A stretch of 37,868 nucleotides of DNA from Rhodospirillales bacterium RIFCSPLOWO2_02_FULL_58_16 (GCA_001830425.1 MIAA01000027.1:64260-102127); one strand, 5' to 3'; positions 23,986 to 33,029 are shown, counted from the stretch's first letter. Program-made: numbers and translations. The notes: generated by a model from the letters alone, not told the origin.

Positions 23986-24573
23986 ATGAGCTATAGTAGA
24001 CTTTACGATTTTTGCCAAACGTTAACGCCCCATATTCACAGAAATAACATTCGCGACAAAGTCAAGGAACTCGCCGGTGTCCCGTCGTTGCGTGTTGCAA
24101 AAACAGCATTAAATGTTGAATTATGCCGAGGGTTTTATCTTTCTGGGCGTAATAAAAGTCACCCGTTAGTTCAGCAGTTTGGATGCCATCTTATTGTCCT
24201 TCCGCGAGAAGGACTTAATAGATGCGAAGAACGCTTTGTTTTTGTTAAAGAATTAATGCATATTTTTGATAGCCCATTAGAAGCAACAGATACCGGGGAT
24301 GCCTTTGAGAGACTATTGTCTGAGTTTATAGCTCCAAATACAAAAGAGCACTCTCCCCAAATGACTTCGGAAATAAAATGTTTTTGGATGGCATTAGGTG
24401 CTTTATGTCCAGAAGAAAACAGAAAGAAATTTAAAGCTGAAAGAGACAAGAGCCAAATTGATGATTATTCCATAGCTTTAAAACTTCGCATTCCACAAGC
24501 ATACATTTCTCATCTTTTTATTCCAAAATTTGAAGAATTAATAAACCTACTTATCAACCCACAAAATACTTAA
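23986..24573 (+). CDS. ImmA/IrrE-like protein with degenerate zinc motif
   Basis: 195 residues, AT-rich. The segment EERFVFVKELMHIFD sits where ImmA/IrrE-type metallopeptidases carry RF..AHELGH; here the first His of HExxH is Lys (KELMH), so zinc binding and peptidase activity are unlikely. The remaining C-terminal part (DDYSIALKLRIPQAYISHLF) resembles the helical tail of such proteins. Members of the family usually act with a partner regulator; the 63-residue gene just upstream is the candidate. Assignment by motif only. Confidence 0.6.
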   Translation: MSYSRLYDFCQTLTPHIHRNNIRDKVKELAGVPSLRVAKTALNVELCRGFYLSGRNKSHPLVQQFGCHLIVLPREGLNRCEERFVFVKELMHIFDSPLEATDTGDAFERLLSEFIAPNTKEHSPQMTSEIKCFWMALGALCPEENRKKFKAERDKSQIDDYSIALKLRIPQAYISHLFIPKFEELINLLINPQNT

Positions 24574-24874
24574 TATAGATATTTTAGCAATCCGGTCGCC
24601 TTCAAAAATTATTTCGCATGGTCGTTTTTACATAATCGCCGCAACCATTGTTGCTTATCCTCTCTTGAATATCCCGAATTTTTGCGTTTTCGGAGTAGGG
24701 TAGCTCTTGATTTTGGCCTTTTTACCGTCATGCGTACATAGCCGCTCAAGCCATAAAAACCACCTTATATTACAGACCAAACTGGTCATGACGATCTTGA
24801 TCGTTGTTCGCTTAGAGCGGGTTGTGTGCAAAAAGGTCGCCATCTGCCCCTTCCAGCGAGCATAGCCGCCCCCA

Positions 24875-24898
24875 AGCCCCGTCCGGGGCTTTCTTTTT
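24875..24898 (+). terminator. Intrinsic terminator
   Basis: AGCCCC, loop GTCC, GGGGCT, then TTCTTTTT. Ends the segment carrying the two-gene cassette. Confidence 0.72.
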
Positions 24899-24920
24899 GA
24901 CCAATCCGACAAACCTGACG

Positions 24921-24944
24921 CGCCCCCAAAAGGGCGTTTTATTT
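24921..24944 (+). terminator. Second, weaker intrinsic terminator
   Basis: CGCCC, loop CCAAAA, GGGCG, then TTTTATTT, 26 bases before the next ATG. Tandem with the terminator at 24875-24898. Confidence 0.55.
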
Positions 24945-24969
24945 ACCTCTAGGCAAGGGAGAACCGACC

Positions 24970-25275
24970 ATGCACGACACATGGACCATTGACGTAATCT
25001 GGTGGATCACGGCGGTTGAATTGCCGGCCCTGGCCGGCTTGTTCTGGCTGAACTGGCGAAACCGCCAGGACGCCGGCGATGAAAGCGACGCCGTGCGCTA
25101 TAGCTGCGAAAACGGCATGGCCCGCCTGCGGGAAAGCCTTTCCGCCTACAAGCTGGAGGTGGCCAAGTCGTACGCCTCCCTCGGCTATCTGAAAGAAGTG
25201 GAGCAACGCCTGACCAGCCACCTGATCCGCATCGAGGACAAACTGGGTTCCGCCGGCCATGGAGGCGGGTTATGA
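24970..25275 (+). CDS. Small single-pass membrane protein, possible holin-like or lysis accessory protein
   Basis: 101 residues: one membrane helix (IDVIWWITAVELPALAGLFW, about 7-28) followed by a charged coiled-coil-like tail (LRESLSAYKLEVAKSYASLG and EQRLTSHLIRIEDKL). It overlaps the endolysin gene by four bases (ATGA). The pairing suggests a holin or a tail-anchored lysis partner, but the single helix and long cytoplasmic tail are not decisive. GGGAG lies about nine bases before the ATG. Confidence 0.68.
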   Translation: MHDTWTIDVIWWITAVELPALAGLFWLNWRNRQDAGDESDAVRYSCENGMARLRESLSAYKLEVAKSYASLGYLKEVEQRLTSHLIRIEDKLGSAGHGGGL

Positions 25276-25733
25276 GCGTTCAGGAACCCCAAAAAAGTAA
25301 CCACAATACCCGCGTCCCTCTTAACCCGGAGGTTGACGCCCTTGCCCGCACCCTGTTCGGGGAGGCTCGCGGCGAACACGTTCGCGGCAAGGAAGCGGTC
25401 GCTTCCGTGATTATCAACCGCGTCCGCAGGGCGAAGGACCGCAACGGCTACTGGTGGGGCGACTCGGTCGCCGCCGTTTGCCGCCGGCCCTGGCAGTTTT
25501 CGTGCTGGAACGAGAATGACCCCAACCGCGACAAGATCGAAACCATCGATCAGGGCAACGAGGTCTTTGCCTGTTGCGTGCGGATTGCGCGGCGCGCCGT
25601 CGCCGGGGTTCTCAAGGACCCGACGGGAGGCGCCACCCACTACCACGCCAAGAGCGTGACCCCGCCGTGGGCGGGCGGCCTTATGCCCTGCGTCGTGATC
25701 GGCAACCACAAATTCTACAACAATGTGGAATGA
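25272..25733 (+). CDS. Cell wall hydrolase, SleB-like (endolysin)
   Basis: 153 residues of the Hydrolase_2 (SleB) family, which cleaves peptidoglycan glycan strands. The catalytic Glu is in ARTLFGEARGE (Glu31); the family's NRV, CRRPWQFSCW, ATHYHA and NHKFY segments are all present. No signal peptide, so release would need the membrane protein encoded just upstream or lysis by another route. The next gene starts 22 bases after its stop. Confidence 0.9.
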   Translation: MSVQEPQKSNHNTRVPLNPEVDALARTLFGEARGEHVRGKEAVASVIINRVRRAKDRNGYWWGDSVAAVCRRPWQFSCWNENDPNRDKIETIDQGNEVFACCVRIARRAVAGVLKDPTGGATHYHAKSVTPPWAGGLMPCVVIGNHKFYNNVE

Positions 25734-25755
25734 GCAAAAAACAAGGAGAATGGTA

Positions 25756-26325
25756 ATGACTCTCAGCAGTATTGCCTTGTGTTCGCGGGCGCTTTTGAAA
25801 ATCGGCGCCAATACGATCACTTCATTTGATGAAGGAACCGCCGAGGCGGAAGTGGCGGCCAACCTGTTTCCGTCCGTGCGCGACGGGCTTCTTTCCGCCC
25901 ATCCCTGGAGTTTCGCCACCGCTCAGACGACGCTGGCCAAGCTGTTGGCCAAGCCGGTGGCGGATTACGCTTTCGCTTATCAACTGCCGGCCGACTTCCT
26001 GAGGGTCTTGTCCGCCGGCGTCATCGGCAGGGGACGCGGCATCGTCTATCGAATCGCCGAGCGCAAACTTCACACCGATACCGACGGGGTGGTGCTCACC
26101 TATATTTTCCGGCCGGACGAAAGCGAGTTTCCCCCTTACTTCAACCAGGCCCTGATTGCGCGACTGTCCGCCGAATTCGCCATTCCGGTAACCGAATCAA
26201 CGTCGAGATCGGAAAGCCTGTACAGCCGGGCCGAAGAGGAATTCCGTCGCGCCAAGATGATCGATTCTCAACAGGCGACGACAGGGCGCATCGAAGATTT
26301 CACCCTGACGGAGGTAAGAAAATAA
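25756..26325 (+). CDS. Tail tubular protein A-like (T7 gp11)
   Basis: 189 residues of the podovirus head-tail adaptor family: the start MTLSSIALCSRALLKIGANT, the FDEGTAEAEVAANLFPSVRD segment and HPWSFATAQ are typical. It binds below the portal ring and carries the nozzle. ATG 25756 has AGGAG seven bases before it; starts at 25723 and 25750 do not. The stop overlaps the next gene by one base (TAATG). Confidence 0.87.
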   Translation: MTLSSIALCSRALLKIGANTITSFDEGTAEAEVAANLFPSVRDGLLSAHPWSFATAQTTLAKLLAKPVADYAFAYQLPADFLRVLSAGVIGRGRGIVYRIAERKLHTDTDGVVLTYIFRPDESEFPPYFNQALIARLSAEFAIPVTESTSRSESLYSRAEEEFRRAKMIDSQQATTGRIEDFTLTEVRK

Positions 26326-28226
26326 TGTCCCGCATCCAAATCCATAAAAACAGTTTCACCGGCGGAGAAATTTCGACGAACCTTCTCGGACGGGGCGATC
26401 TTCGGGCCTATGACAACGGCATGATGAAGCTGCGGAATGTTTTTATCCATCCGACAGGAGGGGTAAGCCGCAGGTCAGGGTTGCGGTTGATTGATGCGGC
26501 GCGGGGCAACGGTCGCCTTGTCGCCTTTGAGTTCAACACCGAACAGGTCTATCTGCTGGCCTTCAGCGACCAGCATATCGACGTCTATCGTGACGGCGTG
26601 AAAGTGGCCGATTTTACGGCGCCGTGGTCTCTCCAGCAGGTCGGACAAATTTCCTGGATTCAATCCGCCGATACTTTGTTCATTGTCCATCCGGACACGG
26701 CGCCGAAAAAGATCACCCGTTTGTCCGATGCCGGCTGGAGTATTCTGGACTGGGAATTTTTTGAAAAAAACGGCAAGATTTTCCAGCCTCATCACAAGTT
26801 TGCCGACGACGCCGTGACGCTGACGCCGAGCGCCACGACCGGCTCCATTACCATCACCGCTTCCCGGAACGTTTTCCAGACCGGACACGCAGGCAAGCGT
26901 CTTCGCCTGGAAAACAAGGAAGTGGCCGTTACAAGTTATGTTTCCGCGACCCAGGTTCAGGCCGCCGTCAAGGAGACCCTGCTTTCGACCGCCGCCGTCA
27001 AGGACTGGGAAGAACAGTCATTTTCAGACCTGCGCGGATGGCCGGCCACGGTGAGTTTTCACCAGGACCGACTGGTTATCGGCGGCTCACGCGATCTGCC
27101 CAACCGGCTGTGGCTGTCCAAGTCTTCGGACTTGTTCAACTTTGATCTCGGCGCCGGTCTTGACGATGAAAGCATTGAATTTGCGATTCTTTCGGATCAG
27201 GTCAACGCCATACGAGCGGTATTTTCCAGTCGCCACCTCCAGGTATTCACCTCCGGGTCCGAATGGAAGGTAGCCGGCGAACCGATAACTCCGGGCAGCG
27301 TACAACTGCATCGCCAGACGCGCATCGGCTCTCCGGTGGATCGCACCGTGCCTCCCAGGGATGTTGACGGCGCGACTTTGTTCATCCCCCGCAGCGGGGC
27401 TGAATTGCGCGAGTTTCTTTATTATGACGGCGAGCAGGCCTACCAATCCACGGATTTAGCCATGCTTGCGCAGCATATGATCGATGACCCGGTGGACCAG
27501 GATTTCCAAAAATCACGGCGCCTGCACCACCTGGTTATGCGCAACGGCTCGCTGGCGACGTTAACAATATATCGCGCCGAGGAAGTCAATGCGTGGTGTC
27601 TTCAGGAAACCGCCGGATCGATCAAGTCCGTCGTCGCCATCGGCGAAGATTGTTATGTGCTGGTTGAGCGCGCCGGCGGCTTCTATGTCGAGATATTCGA
27701 TCCGGCCTTTAATGTGGATTCCGGCCTTGGCGGTACGGACGTCAACGGAAAAACCATATGGAGCGGGCTGAACCACCTGGAAGGGGCCACGGTAAAAATT
27801 CTGGCCGACGGCGCGGTGCGCCCTGACAAGGTTGTCGCCAACGGCGCCGTCGAATTGGCCGAACCGGCCTTTGCCGTCCAGATCGGCCTCGGCTTTTCGC
27901 ACGTTATTGAGCCTCTGCCGCCGGCGGCGCAACCGGGAGGCGGCGATGCGCAAGGCGGCAAGCTGCGTCCGGTTGAGATTACCTTTCGCCTGCATGATTC
28001 GTCCGCTTTGCGCCTTGACGCCGGATCGGGTTTCATCGACGTGCCGTTCAAACGATTCGGCGAAAACGTTCTCGATGCGCCGCCGCAGGCCTTTACCGGC
28101 GACAAGGCGGTGCGCGTTCTGGGATGGAAGAAGGACGCCGTGGAATCTATATGGCGCATTCAACAGGATGCGCCGCTTCCCTTCACCCTGCTTGCGGTGA
28201 TGACGGAAATCAAACTGAACGTCTGA
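26325..28226 (+). CDS. Tail tubular protein B-like nozzle protein (T7 gp12 position)
   Basis: 633 residues, starting MSRIQIHKNSFTGGEISTNL, with LLGRGDLRAYDNGMMKLRN and PTGGVSRRSGL, features shared by podovirus nozzle proteins of alphaproteobacterial prophages. The middle is beta-propeller-like (repeated strands such as VYLLAFSDQHIDVYRDG and QVFTSGSEWKVAG). It forms the tail tube tip to which fibres attach. Coupled to tail tubular A. Confidence 0.85.
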   Translation: MSRIQIHKNSFTGGEISTNLLGRGDLRAYDNGMMKLRNVFIHPTGGVSRRSGLRLIDAARGNGRLVAFEFNTEQVYLLAFSDQHIDVYRDGVKVADFTAPWSLQQVGQISWIQSADTLFIVHPDTAPKKITRLSDAGWSILDWEFFEKNGKIFQPHHKFADDAVTLTPSATTGSITITASRNVFQTGHAGKRLRLENKEVAVTSYVSATQVQAAVKETLLSTAAVKDWEEQSFSDLRGWPATVSFHQDRLVIGGSRDLPNRLWLSKSSDLFNFDLGAGLDDESIEFAILSDQVNAIRAVFSSRHLQVFTSGSEWKVAGEPITPGSVQLHRQTRIGSPVDRTVPPRDVDGATLFIPRSGAELREFLYYDGEQAYQSTDLAMLAQHMIDDPVDQDFQKSRRLHHLVMRNGSLATLTIYRAEEVNAWCLQETAGSIKSVVAIGEDCYVLVERAGGFYVEIFDPAFNVDSGLGGTDVNGKTIWSGLNHLEGATVKILADGAVRPDKVVANGAVELAEPAFAVQIGLGFSHVIEPLPPAAQPGGGDAQGGKLRPVEITFRLHDSSALRLDAGSGFIDVPFKRFGENVLDAPPQAFTGDKAVRVLGWKKDAVESIWRIQQDAPLPFTLLAVMTEIKLNV

Positions 28227-28284
28227 CTGATCTTCGGATCAATCTCACATTTCTCAAACAGCACTACCTGAAGGAGCGCGTCAA

Positions 28285-28725
28285 ATGGGTGGATTCGGCA
28301 ATCAGGCGCTTAGCGTCTTTGATGTAACGAACAGCAGAAAAATAGCCAGGGAACAAAATAAAATGGAGGCTGAAAATGTCCGAACCGGCATTCAGAGAAT
28401 TCAGCAGGCGCAGCAAAAAACCGAAGAATTAAATCGTGCGGATTTGCGCAAAGAACTGGCGACGCAAAGGGCGCGTTTCGGGGCGCAAGGAATCGTTTCG
28501 ACCGACGGATCATCCAAGGCTGTCCTCGATGGGCTTCGAAAACAAACGGAGGAGGCCATCAACGATAACCGCGCCGCGTCAAACCGGCAAGTCGACGACA
28601 TCGGAAGAAAAATATCAAACAGCCGGCGGTTGAACCTGCTTCAGGAATCCTACGACAAGCCCCGCAGGATGTACGGGCTGTTCCGGCAAAGCATCCGCAA
28701 CATTCCCTTGATCGGAAACTTCTAA
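28285..28725 (+). CDS. Small helical internal virion protein-like
   Basis: 146 residues, mostly helical and charged (REQNKMEAENVRTGIQRIQQ through EELNRADLRKELATQRARFG), with GAQGIVSTDGSSKAVLDGL in the middle, a pattern found in small proteins after the nozzle gene in podovirus prophages. By position it would be a counterpart of the T7 internal core proteins (gp14 region), ejected with the DNA. GGAG lies about nine bases before ATG 28285. No membrane segment, no signal peptide. Confidence 0.68.
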   Translation: MGGFGNQALSVFDVTNSRKIAREQNKMEAENVRTGIQRIQQAQQKTEELNRADLRKELATQRARFGAQGIVSTDGSSKAVLDGLRKQTEEAINDNRAASNRQVDDIGRKISNSRRLNLLQESYDKPRRMYGLFRQSIRNIPLIGNF

Positions 28726-28745
28726 AATTAACCCAGGAGATGAAA

Positions 28746-30281
28746 ATGGCTGACCATATACAAATAGGCGCCGTTTCGCCGCGCATTCAATACGCGGGAA
28801 ACGGCGTGCAAGCCCAGTTCACCTACCCGTTTCCCATCTTTCAAAATGGGGATGTGGAAGTCTATGAAAATACCACGCTCAAGACGTTGACCGCCGACTA
28901 CGCCGTAACCGGCGCCGGTAATTCCGGCGGCGGCTCGGTAACCTTCGTTACCGCTCCGGCCAACGGCGTTACGGTTACCTTGCGGCGGAAACTAACCATC
29001 CAAAGAAACTCCGATTTCCAGGAATCAGGGGAATTCCGCGCAAAAGTAATCAATGATGAACTGGATATTCTGACCGCCGGCGTTCAGCAGATAAACGAAG
29101 ATGTGGGCCGCTGTCTGCGCCTCGCCGTAACCGACCATGCCGCGTCGATGGAGATTCCGGGCAAAGCGACGCGAGCCGGCAAATTCCTGGCGTTTGACGC
29201 CAACGGCGATCCCACGGCCGGAGACACTGCCGGCCCCCAGGGACCGCAAGGCCCCTCGGGGCTGGATGGGAAGACCGTACTCGGCGGATCAGGAGTTCCC
29301 GCAGACGCCATGGGAGCAAACGGCGACTTTTATTTCGACACAACCAACCACACCTATTATGGACCGAAAACAGCCGGTTCATGGCCGCTCCCCGGCGTCT
29401 CGCTTATTGGCCCCTCCGGTTCCGGCAACGGCGACATGATCGGCGCCAATAATTTGTCGGATGTCGCCAACGTAACAACAGCGCGGGCAAATCTCGGGTT
29501 AGGATCGGCGGCCACGGTCAATACCGGCACGGCCGGGGCTAATGTGCCTACCATTGCCAATGCCGACGGCCGCTATCTTCAAAAAGCCAATAACCTCTCC
29601 GATGTGGCGAATGCGGCGACGTCGCGGACCAATTTGGGACTGGGCAACGCGGCGGTGCAGGACGTGGCCGCCGGCGGGACGGGCGCCCTGCTGCGCGCCG
29701 ACGGCGACGGTTCACAGCTTACCAACCTGCCCGGCGGCGGCGGCAAGCTGGTTGCCGTTCATCGCACTATTCATGCCGCCACTTCATCTCTCGATCCCTG
29801 CGTTTCCGGCGGATCGCCGCTCGGTTCCGACCTGGGCGCGGGGTCGCCCGCCAAAGTGAATATCCCGACGGCGGGGATATTAAGGCTTACCTGCGAACAG
29901 GCGGATTTTAGTCGGATTTCCGGAGTCACATATGCGTCAGTGACAATAGGCCTGGAGGTGGCCGGCAAGAAGTATTTTGCCGTTAATGTCATGGCGGGAT
30001 CAACTTCTTACTCACCTGTTATGGTCTCCGATGCCACAGGCTCCTCAAAAATTCGTGGCGGGTATGGCCCCGGTTACTACATGAACATACCGACGCAGAT
30101 ATCCTTTGACATCGCCGCCGCCATAGCGCTTGACGGCGCCGTCGGCATGGCAACCGGAAGCCAAACCGTAAAAGTGTTGATGGGCGATAATGCTCAAGCG
30201 TCCTTCTCGGCAGAAGGTCAGACTGACTACACCGCCTTCGTTCCCGCCGTCTTTGTTCTTGAAGTAATTGATGGGAGTTGA
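28746..30281 (+). CDS. Tail fibre protein
   Basis: 511 residues. The N-terminal 150 residues (VSPRIQYAGNGVQAQFTYPF through INDELDILTAGVQQINEDVG) match the T7 gp17-type fibre attachment domain. Then comes a collagen-like stretch (GPQGPQGPSGLDGKT), two copies of NNLSDVAN followed by T-x-R-x-NLGLG, a phage tail repeat, and a C-terminal domain of about 170 residues that should carry receptor specificity. ATG 28746 is chosen because AGGAG lies eight bases before it. The assembly chaperone gene follows three bases later. Confidence 0.87.
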   Translation: MADHIQIGAVSPRIQYAGNGVQAQFTYPFPIFQNGDVEVYENTTLKTLTADYAVTGAGNSGGGSVTFVTAPANGVTVTLRRKLTIQRNSDFQESGEFRAKVINDELDILTAGVQQINEDVGRCLRLAVTDHAASMEIPGKATRAGKFLAFDANGDPTAGDTAGPQGPQGPSGLDGKTVLGGSGVPADAMGANGDFYFDTTNHTYYGPKTAGSWPLPGVSLIGPSGSGNGDMIGANNLSDVANVTTARANLGLGSAATVNTGTAGANVPTIANADGRYLQKANNLSDVANAATSRTNLGLGNAAVQDVAAGGTGALLRADGDGSQLTNLPGGGGKLVAVHRTIHAATSSLDPCVSGGSPLGSDLGAGSPAKVNIPTAGILRLTCEQADFSRISGVTYASVTIGLEVAGKKYFAVNVMAGSTSYSPVMVSDATGSSKIRGGYGPGYYMNIPTQISFDIAAAIALDGAVGMATGSQTVKVLMGDNAQASFSAEGQTDYTAFVPAVFVLEVIDGS

Positions 30282-30284
30282 ACC

Positions 30285-30833
30285 ATGCAACACAAACTGA
30301 TCGAAACAATAAAACGCTACTGGCCGAATGCCTGGCTTCATATTCTGGCCGATTACGACGGCGCGGTCCCGTTGCAATCATGGCTTGACGCCAACGTAGT
30401 CTGGCGACATGGCTCCACGCCGCCGACCGCCGTTGAGATCGAAGCCAGGCTGGCCGAATACGAGGTTGCCGTTCTGACCGAGAGCAGGAAAGCGGCAATC
30501 GATGCCGTGAAAATCGAGGCCGAGGCGCGGATAACCAAGGGCGCGGTCATCGGCGGCAACCGCATCAAGTGCGACGCCGCGTCAATCGGTCGTCTGCACG
30601 GCATGGTGACGGCGGGAGGGCGCAAAGGCGCCGGCTATTCCCGCACCTTCATGACCGACGCCGGGGTCAGGCTGACATTAGGCAAGGCTCAGGTGGAGAC
30701 CATCTTCGATGTCGCCGAAGCCTTCGTCGCCACCGTGCTTGACAGGTCCGCCGCCGTGCAGGAACAGATCGCCGCCATGACCGCCGCCGAACTCGCCGCC
30801 TTTAACCCGGCCAATGACGCCAACTGGCCGTAA
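30285..30833 (+). CDS. Tail fibre assembly protein (DUF4376)
   Basis: 182 residues with a DUF4376-type C-terminal half: VLTESRKAAIDAVKIEAEAR, GGNRIKCDAASIGRLHGMV, and the closing NPANDANWP. Proteins of this family sit directly after tail fibre genes and are thought to help fibre folding or attachment. The N-terminal 45 residues are a separate domain with several Trp (RYWPNAWLHILAD). GGGAG precedes the ATG. Confidence 0.82.
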   Translation: MQHKLIETIKRYWPNAWLHILADYDGAVPLQSWLDANVVWRHGSTPPTAVEIEARLAEYEVAVLTESRKAAIDAVKIEAEARITKGAVIGGNRIKCDAASIGRLHGMVTAGGRKGAGYSRTFMTDAGVRLTLGKAQVETIFDVAEAFVATVLDRSAAVQEQIAAMTAAELAAFNPANDANWP

Positions 30834-30850
30834 GGCCGGCGGATACGACT

Positions 30851-30875
30851 CAATATCTAATCAACGAAAGCAATT
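30851..30875. repeat. 25-base repeat, copy 1
   Basis: CAATATCTAATCAACGAAAG then CAATT matches 34831-34855 at 21 of 25 positions. It lies in the gap between the fibre assembly gene and the peptidoglycan hydrolase gene. Role unknown. Confidence 0.5.
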
Positions 30876-30889
30876 CAAGGAAACCAGCC

Positions 30890-32269
30890 ATGTTCAATCT
30901 GCTTGAAGACCTGATGGGCAGCCTTGGTTTTGGCGACGACGGCTCTAAAACGCCGAGCCGCTACAACCTGTTGGACGATACCCTGTCGCCAAGCCCCAAG
31001 AAGCGTGAAAGCAGCCTCTTCTCCCTCAGCGACTCGGTCGGCGTTAGCGGGCGCAACCTGCCTGACGACGTGAACAGGATGGAAAGCGGGTTGAGTAAAC
31101 TGGGCTTCCTCGATCAGGCGGAATCCACCGGCGCCTTCGGCGATTCCCTGAAGCGGGGCATGGAATCGTTCCAGCAAGCCAACGACTTGAAGGTAGACGC
31201 CCAGGCCAACGTTGACGGTCCCACCGTTACGACCATGGGTTACCAACTGGCAAGCGGCGGCCTTGATGATCAGGTCAAAGACATCATGGCGGATAATGCC
31301 TCGCCCCGGGCCGACGCCGCCTCGCCATGGTGGCGTGCGCGCACCCTGCCCGCCCTGCCCGCCGAGGATCACGCTTCCAACCGCCGCGCCATAGACGGCA
31401 TGTTGAAATACGCCGACAACGGCGACCTGCCCAACCTGCAGGCCCAGGCGATCAACGATTACGGCGATAAGGCGGTAGGCGAGTTCGGCGACTTCATGCG
31501 TCAACTAAACGACCGCGACCCGGCCCGGGCCAAAGGCTTCGAGAAAACCGTTTACGACAAGCTGGATGATGCCCAAAAAGCCAGGCACTTCCCGGAGATG
31601 TTTGTCACCGATGCCGGCCCCCATACCGATCAGAGCGAGATCGATGTAACTAAAAAAACCGAATTGGAAAAATGGTCTGCCTCAGTGGGTAAGTTGAATA
31701 ACCTATCTCCCGTTGAGGCCAACACATACAAGAAAATATTTGCCGCCGAGGGTGGCCTTACTACCGACCAAAGAAGTGGAGCGGCCAGCGGCATCACTCA
31801 AGAAGCTCTTGATCGCGCCATCGGGGCCGGCGCCCTGCCGGGCGTCGAGAAGGGAGCCATACCGGGTCAGCTCTCCATGGATGATCGGGCAAAGGTCTAC
31901 CGGCACTATTTTGACGACGTATTGCACACCGTGGACAAGAAAGTCCCCGGAAGCAGCAATATATCGCGAATCGGCGATGAAAAGGCGTCCACCGCCTTCG
32001 CCGACGCCATGTTCGCCCATGGCCGCCATGATGGCGCCCAAGCAATCCAAAACGCGATCAACAAGGTAACGCCGGAAACCGTGCCTTCCGATGGAAATAT
32101 GGGACCCAAGACCTTCGAGGCCTACCGGCAACTTGCCTTAAACCCCAAGACGAACCGTGCGCTTCTTGACGCCCTGGGCGATGCTCGACGGGATATGGTC
32201 AAAGATCGAAAAGACGCCAAGGGGTGGCGCTCGCGAATCGGTCGGTTTCACTCCCAAAACTCGCCATGA
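30890..32269 (+). CDS. Virion-associated peptidoglycan hydrolase with two peptidoglycan-binding regions
   Basis: 459 residues. Residues about 57-120 resemble a peptidoglycan-binding domain (VNRMESGLSKLGFLD through FQQANDLKVDAQANVDGPTV). The C-terminal half resembles the glycosyl hydrolase 108 family, with a candidate catalytic Glu in FAAEGGLTTD (Glu287) and GITQEALDRA, and ends in a PG_binding_3-like segment (IQNAINKVTPETVPSDGNMG). It may open the cell wall during DNA entry, as T7 gp16 does, or assist lysis. The glycine-rich nick of true GH108 (DPGG) is altered to RSGAAS here. Its end overlaps the minus-strand gene by 22 bases. Confidence 0.75.
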   Translation: MFNLLEDLMGSLGFGDDGSKTPSRYNLLDDTLSPSPKKRESSLFSLSDSVGVSGRNLPDDVNRMESGLSKLGFLDQAESTGAFGDSLKRGMESFQQANDLKVDAQANVDGPTVTTMGYQLASGGLDDQVKDIMADNASPRADAASPWWRARTLPALPAEDHASNRRAIDGMLKYADNGDLPNLQAQAINDYGDKAVGEFGDFMRQLNDRDPARAKGFEKTVYDKLDDAQKARHFPEMFVTDAGPHTDQSEIDVTKKTELEKWSASVGKLNNLSPVEANTYKKIFAAEGGLTTDQRSGAASGITQEALDRAIGAGALPGVEKGAIPGQLSMDDRAKVYRHYFDDVLHTVDKKVPGSSNISRIGDEKASTAFADAMFAHGRHDGAQAIQNAINKVTPETVPSDGNMGPKTFEAYRQLALNPKTNRALLDALGDARRDMVKDRKDAKGWRSRIGRFHSQNSP

Positions 32270-32904
32270 AAAGTCTTGTCTGCGTACCAACCCACGACCT
32301 GCCACTTGCCGCCGATATCGCGCACGAGGTAGGTCTGAGGGTCTTTCTCTGTCCCGCATTGGGTCGGAGGGCATCCCTCGCCAAAGGCGCGGTCGTTGTC
32401 GTCCATTGGCATGATCGCACATAAGGCTACAGGCTCACAACCCTTCCGTCGCAATGACTCGAATACACAGGCGTCCACAGGCGCACAACTCTCCCATCGC
32501 AATTGTATAACCACATCGCCGGGAGATACCTTCGACTTGTCCAAGTCTTTCGCCACCAAGGCAACATCTTCGGCATCGATGACTTTCTGGGTCTCGATCC
32601 GGTAATGATAGATGCCCAATTTAAAGTACGCGCCGGTCGTGAATGTGAAGGTTGCCGGGTCGATGCCCATGGCCGCACAGACTTTTTTGTCAACCCATAA
32701 ATAACAGGCTTCGTAGGTTTCCACGGCGCAAAGCGGCGTCACCGGATTGCCGATGCATCGGCTGGAACTGGTCGCCGGATCAAAGGTCAAGGTCTCCTGC
32801 TCCCCGGCGGATGCGGGAAAAACCGACGCCGCATCGCCCGCCTCGCCGGCGGACACGGAAAGCACAACAAGGAACAGGGCAAGAGCCAAGATTCGAAAAA
32901 CCAT
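32248..32904 (-). CDS. Exported Cys-rich hypothetical protein (moron-like)
   Basis: About 218 residues on the strand opposite to all virion genes. It has a signal peptide (MVFRILALALFLVVLSVSAG) and about ten Cys in the mature part (SSRCIGNPVTPLCAVETYEA and repeated C-x-n-C), suggesting disulphide-bonded folding in the periplasm. ATG 32904 is chosen over 32973 because the signal peptide starts there and a GGGG-rich stretch precedes it. No family recognised. Single inverted genes with their own control are typical morons expressed from prophage. Confidence 0.72.
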   Translation of the reverse strand: MVFRILALALFLVVLSVSAGEAGDAASVFPASAGEQETLTFDPATSSSRCIGNPVTPLCAVETYEACYLWVDKKVCAAMGIDPATFTFTTGAYFKLGIYHYRIETQKVIDAEDVALVAKDLDKSKVSPGDVVIQLRWESCAPVDACVFESLRRKGCEPVALCAIMPMDDNDRAFGEGCPPTQCGTEKDPQTYLVRDIGGKWQVVGWYADKTFHGEFWE

Positions 32905-33029
32905 CACACGCCCCCCACAACCATTCCACGATAAATCCAACGTAATCATATCATGTCGCTTGACGCTTGCCACCTGCGCTTTAGGTGTGTGCGCTCCAGG
33001 CGGGTTTTCTTGTGCAGGGAGGTAAAATC

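Larger units (their letters stand above)
24574..24969. other. Gene-free stretch ending in two terminators
   Basis: No supported gene. The left 280 bases carry no recognised feature; the right end holds two hairpin-T-run structures directly before the lysis-type genes. A minus-strand reading frame (24655-24912) begins with TTG and overlaps a terminator, so it is not accepted. Confidence 0.6.

Noticed and set aside
24655-24912. Minus-strand frame of 85 codons
   Set aside because: Begins with TTG, no ribosome binding site, overlaps an intrinsic terminator, translation resembles nothing known.
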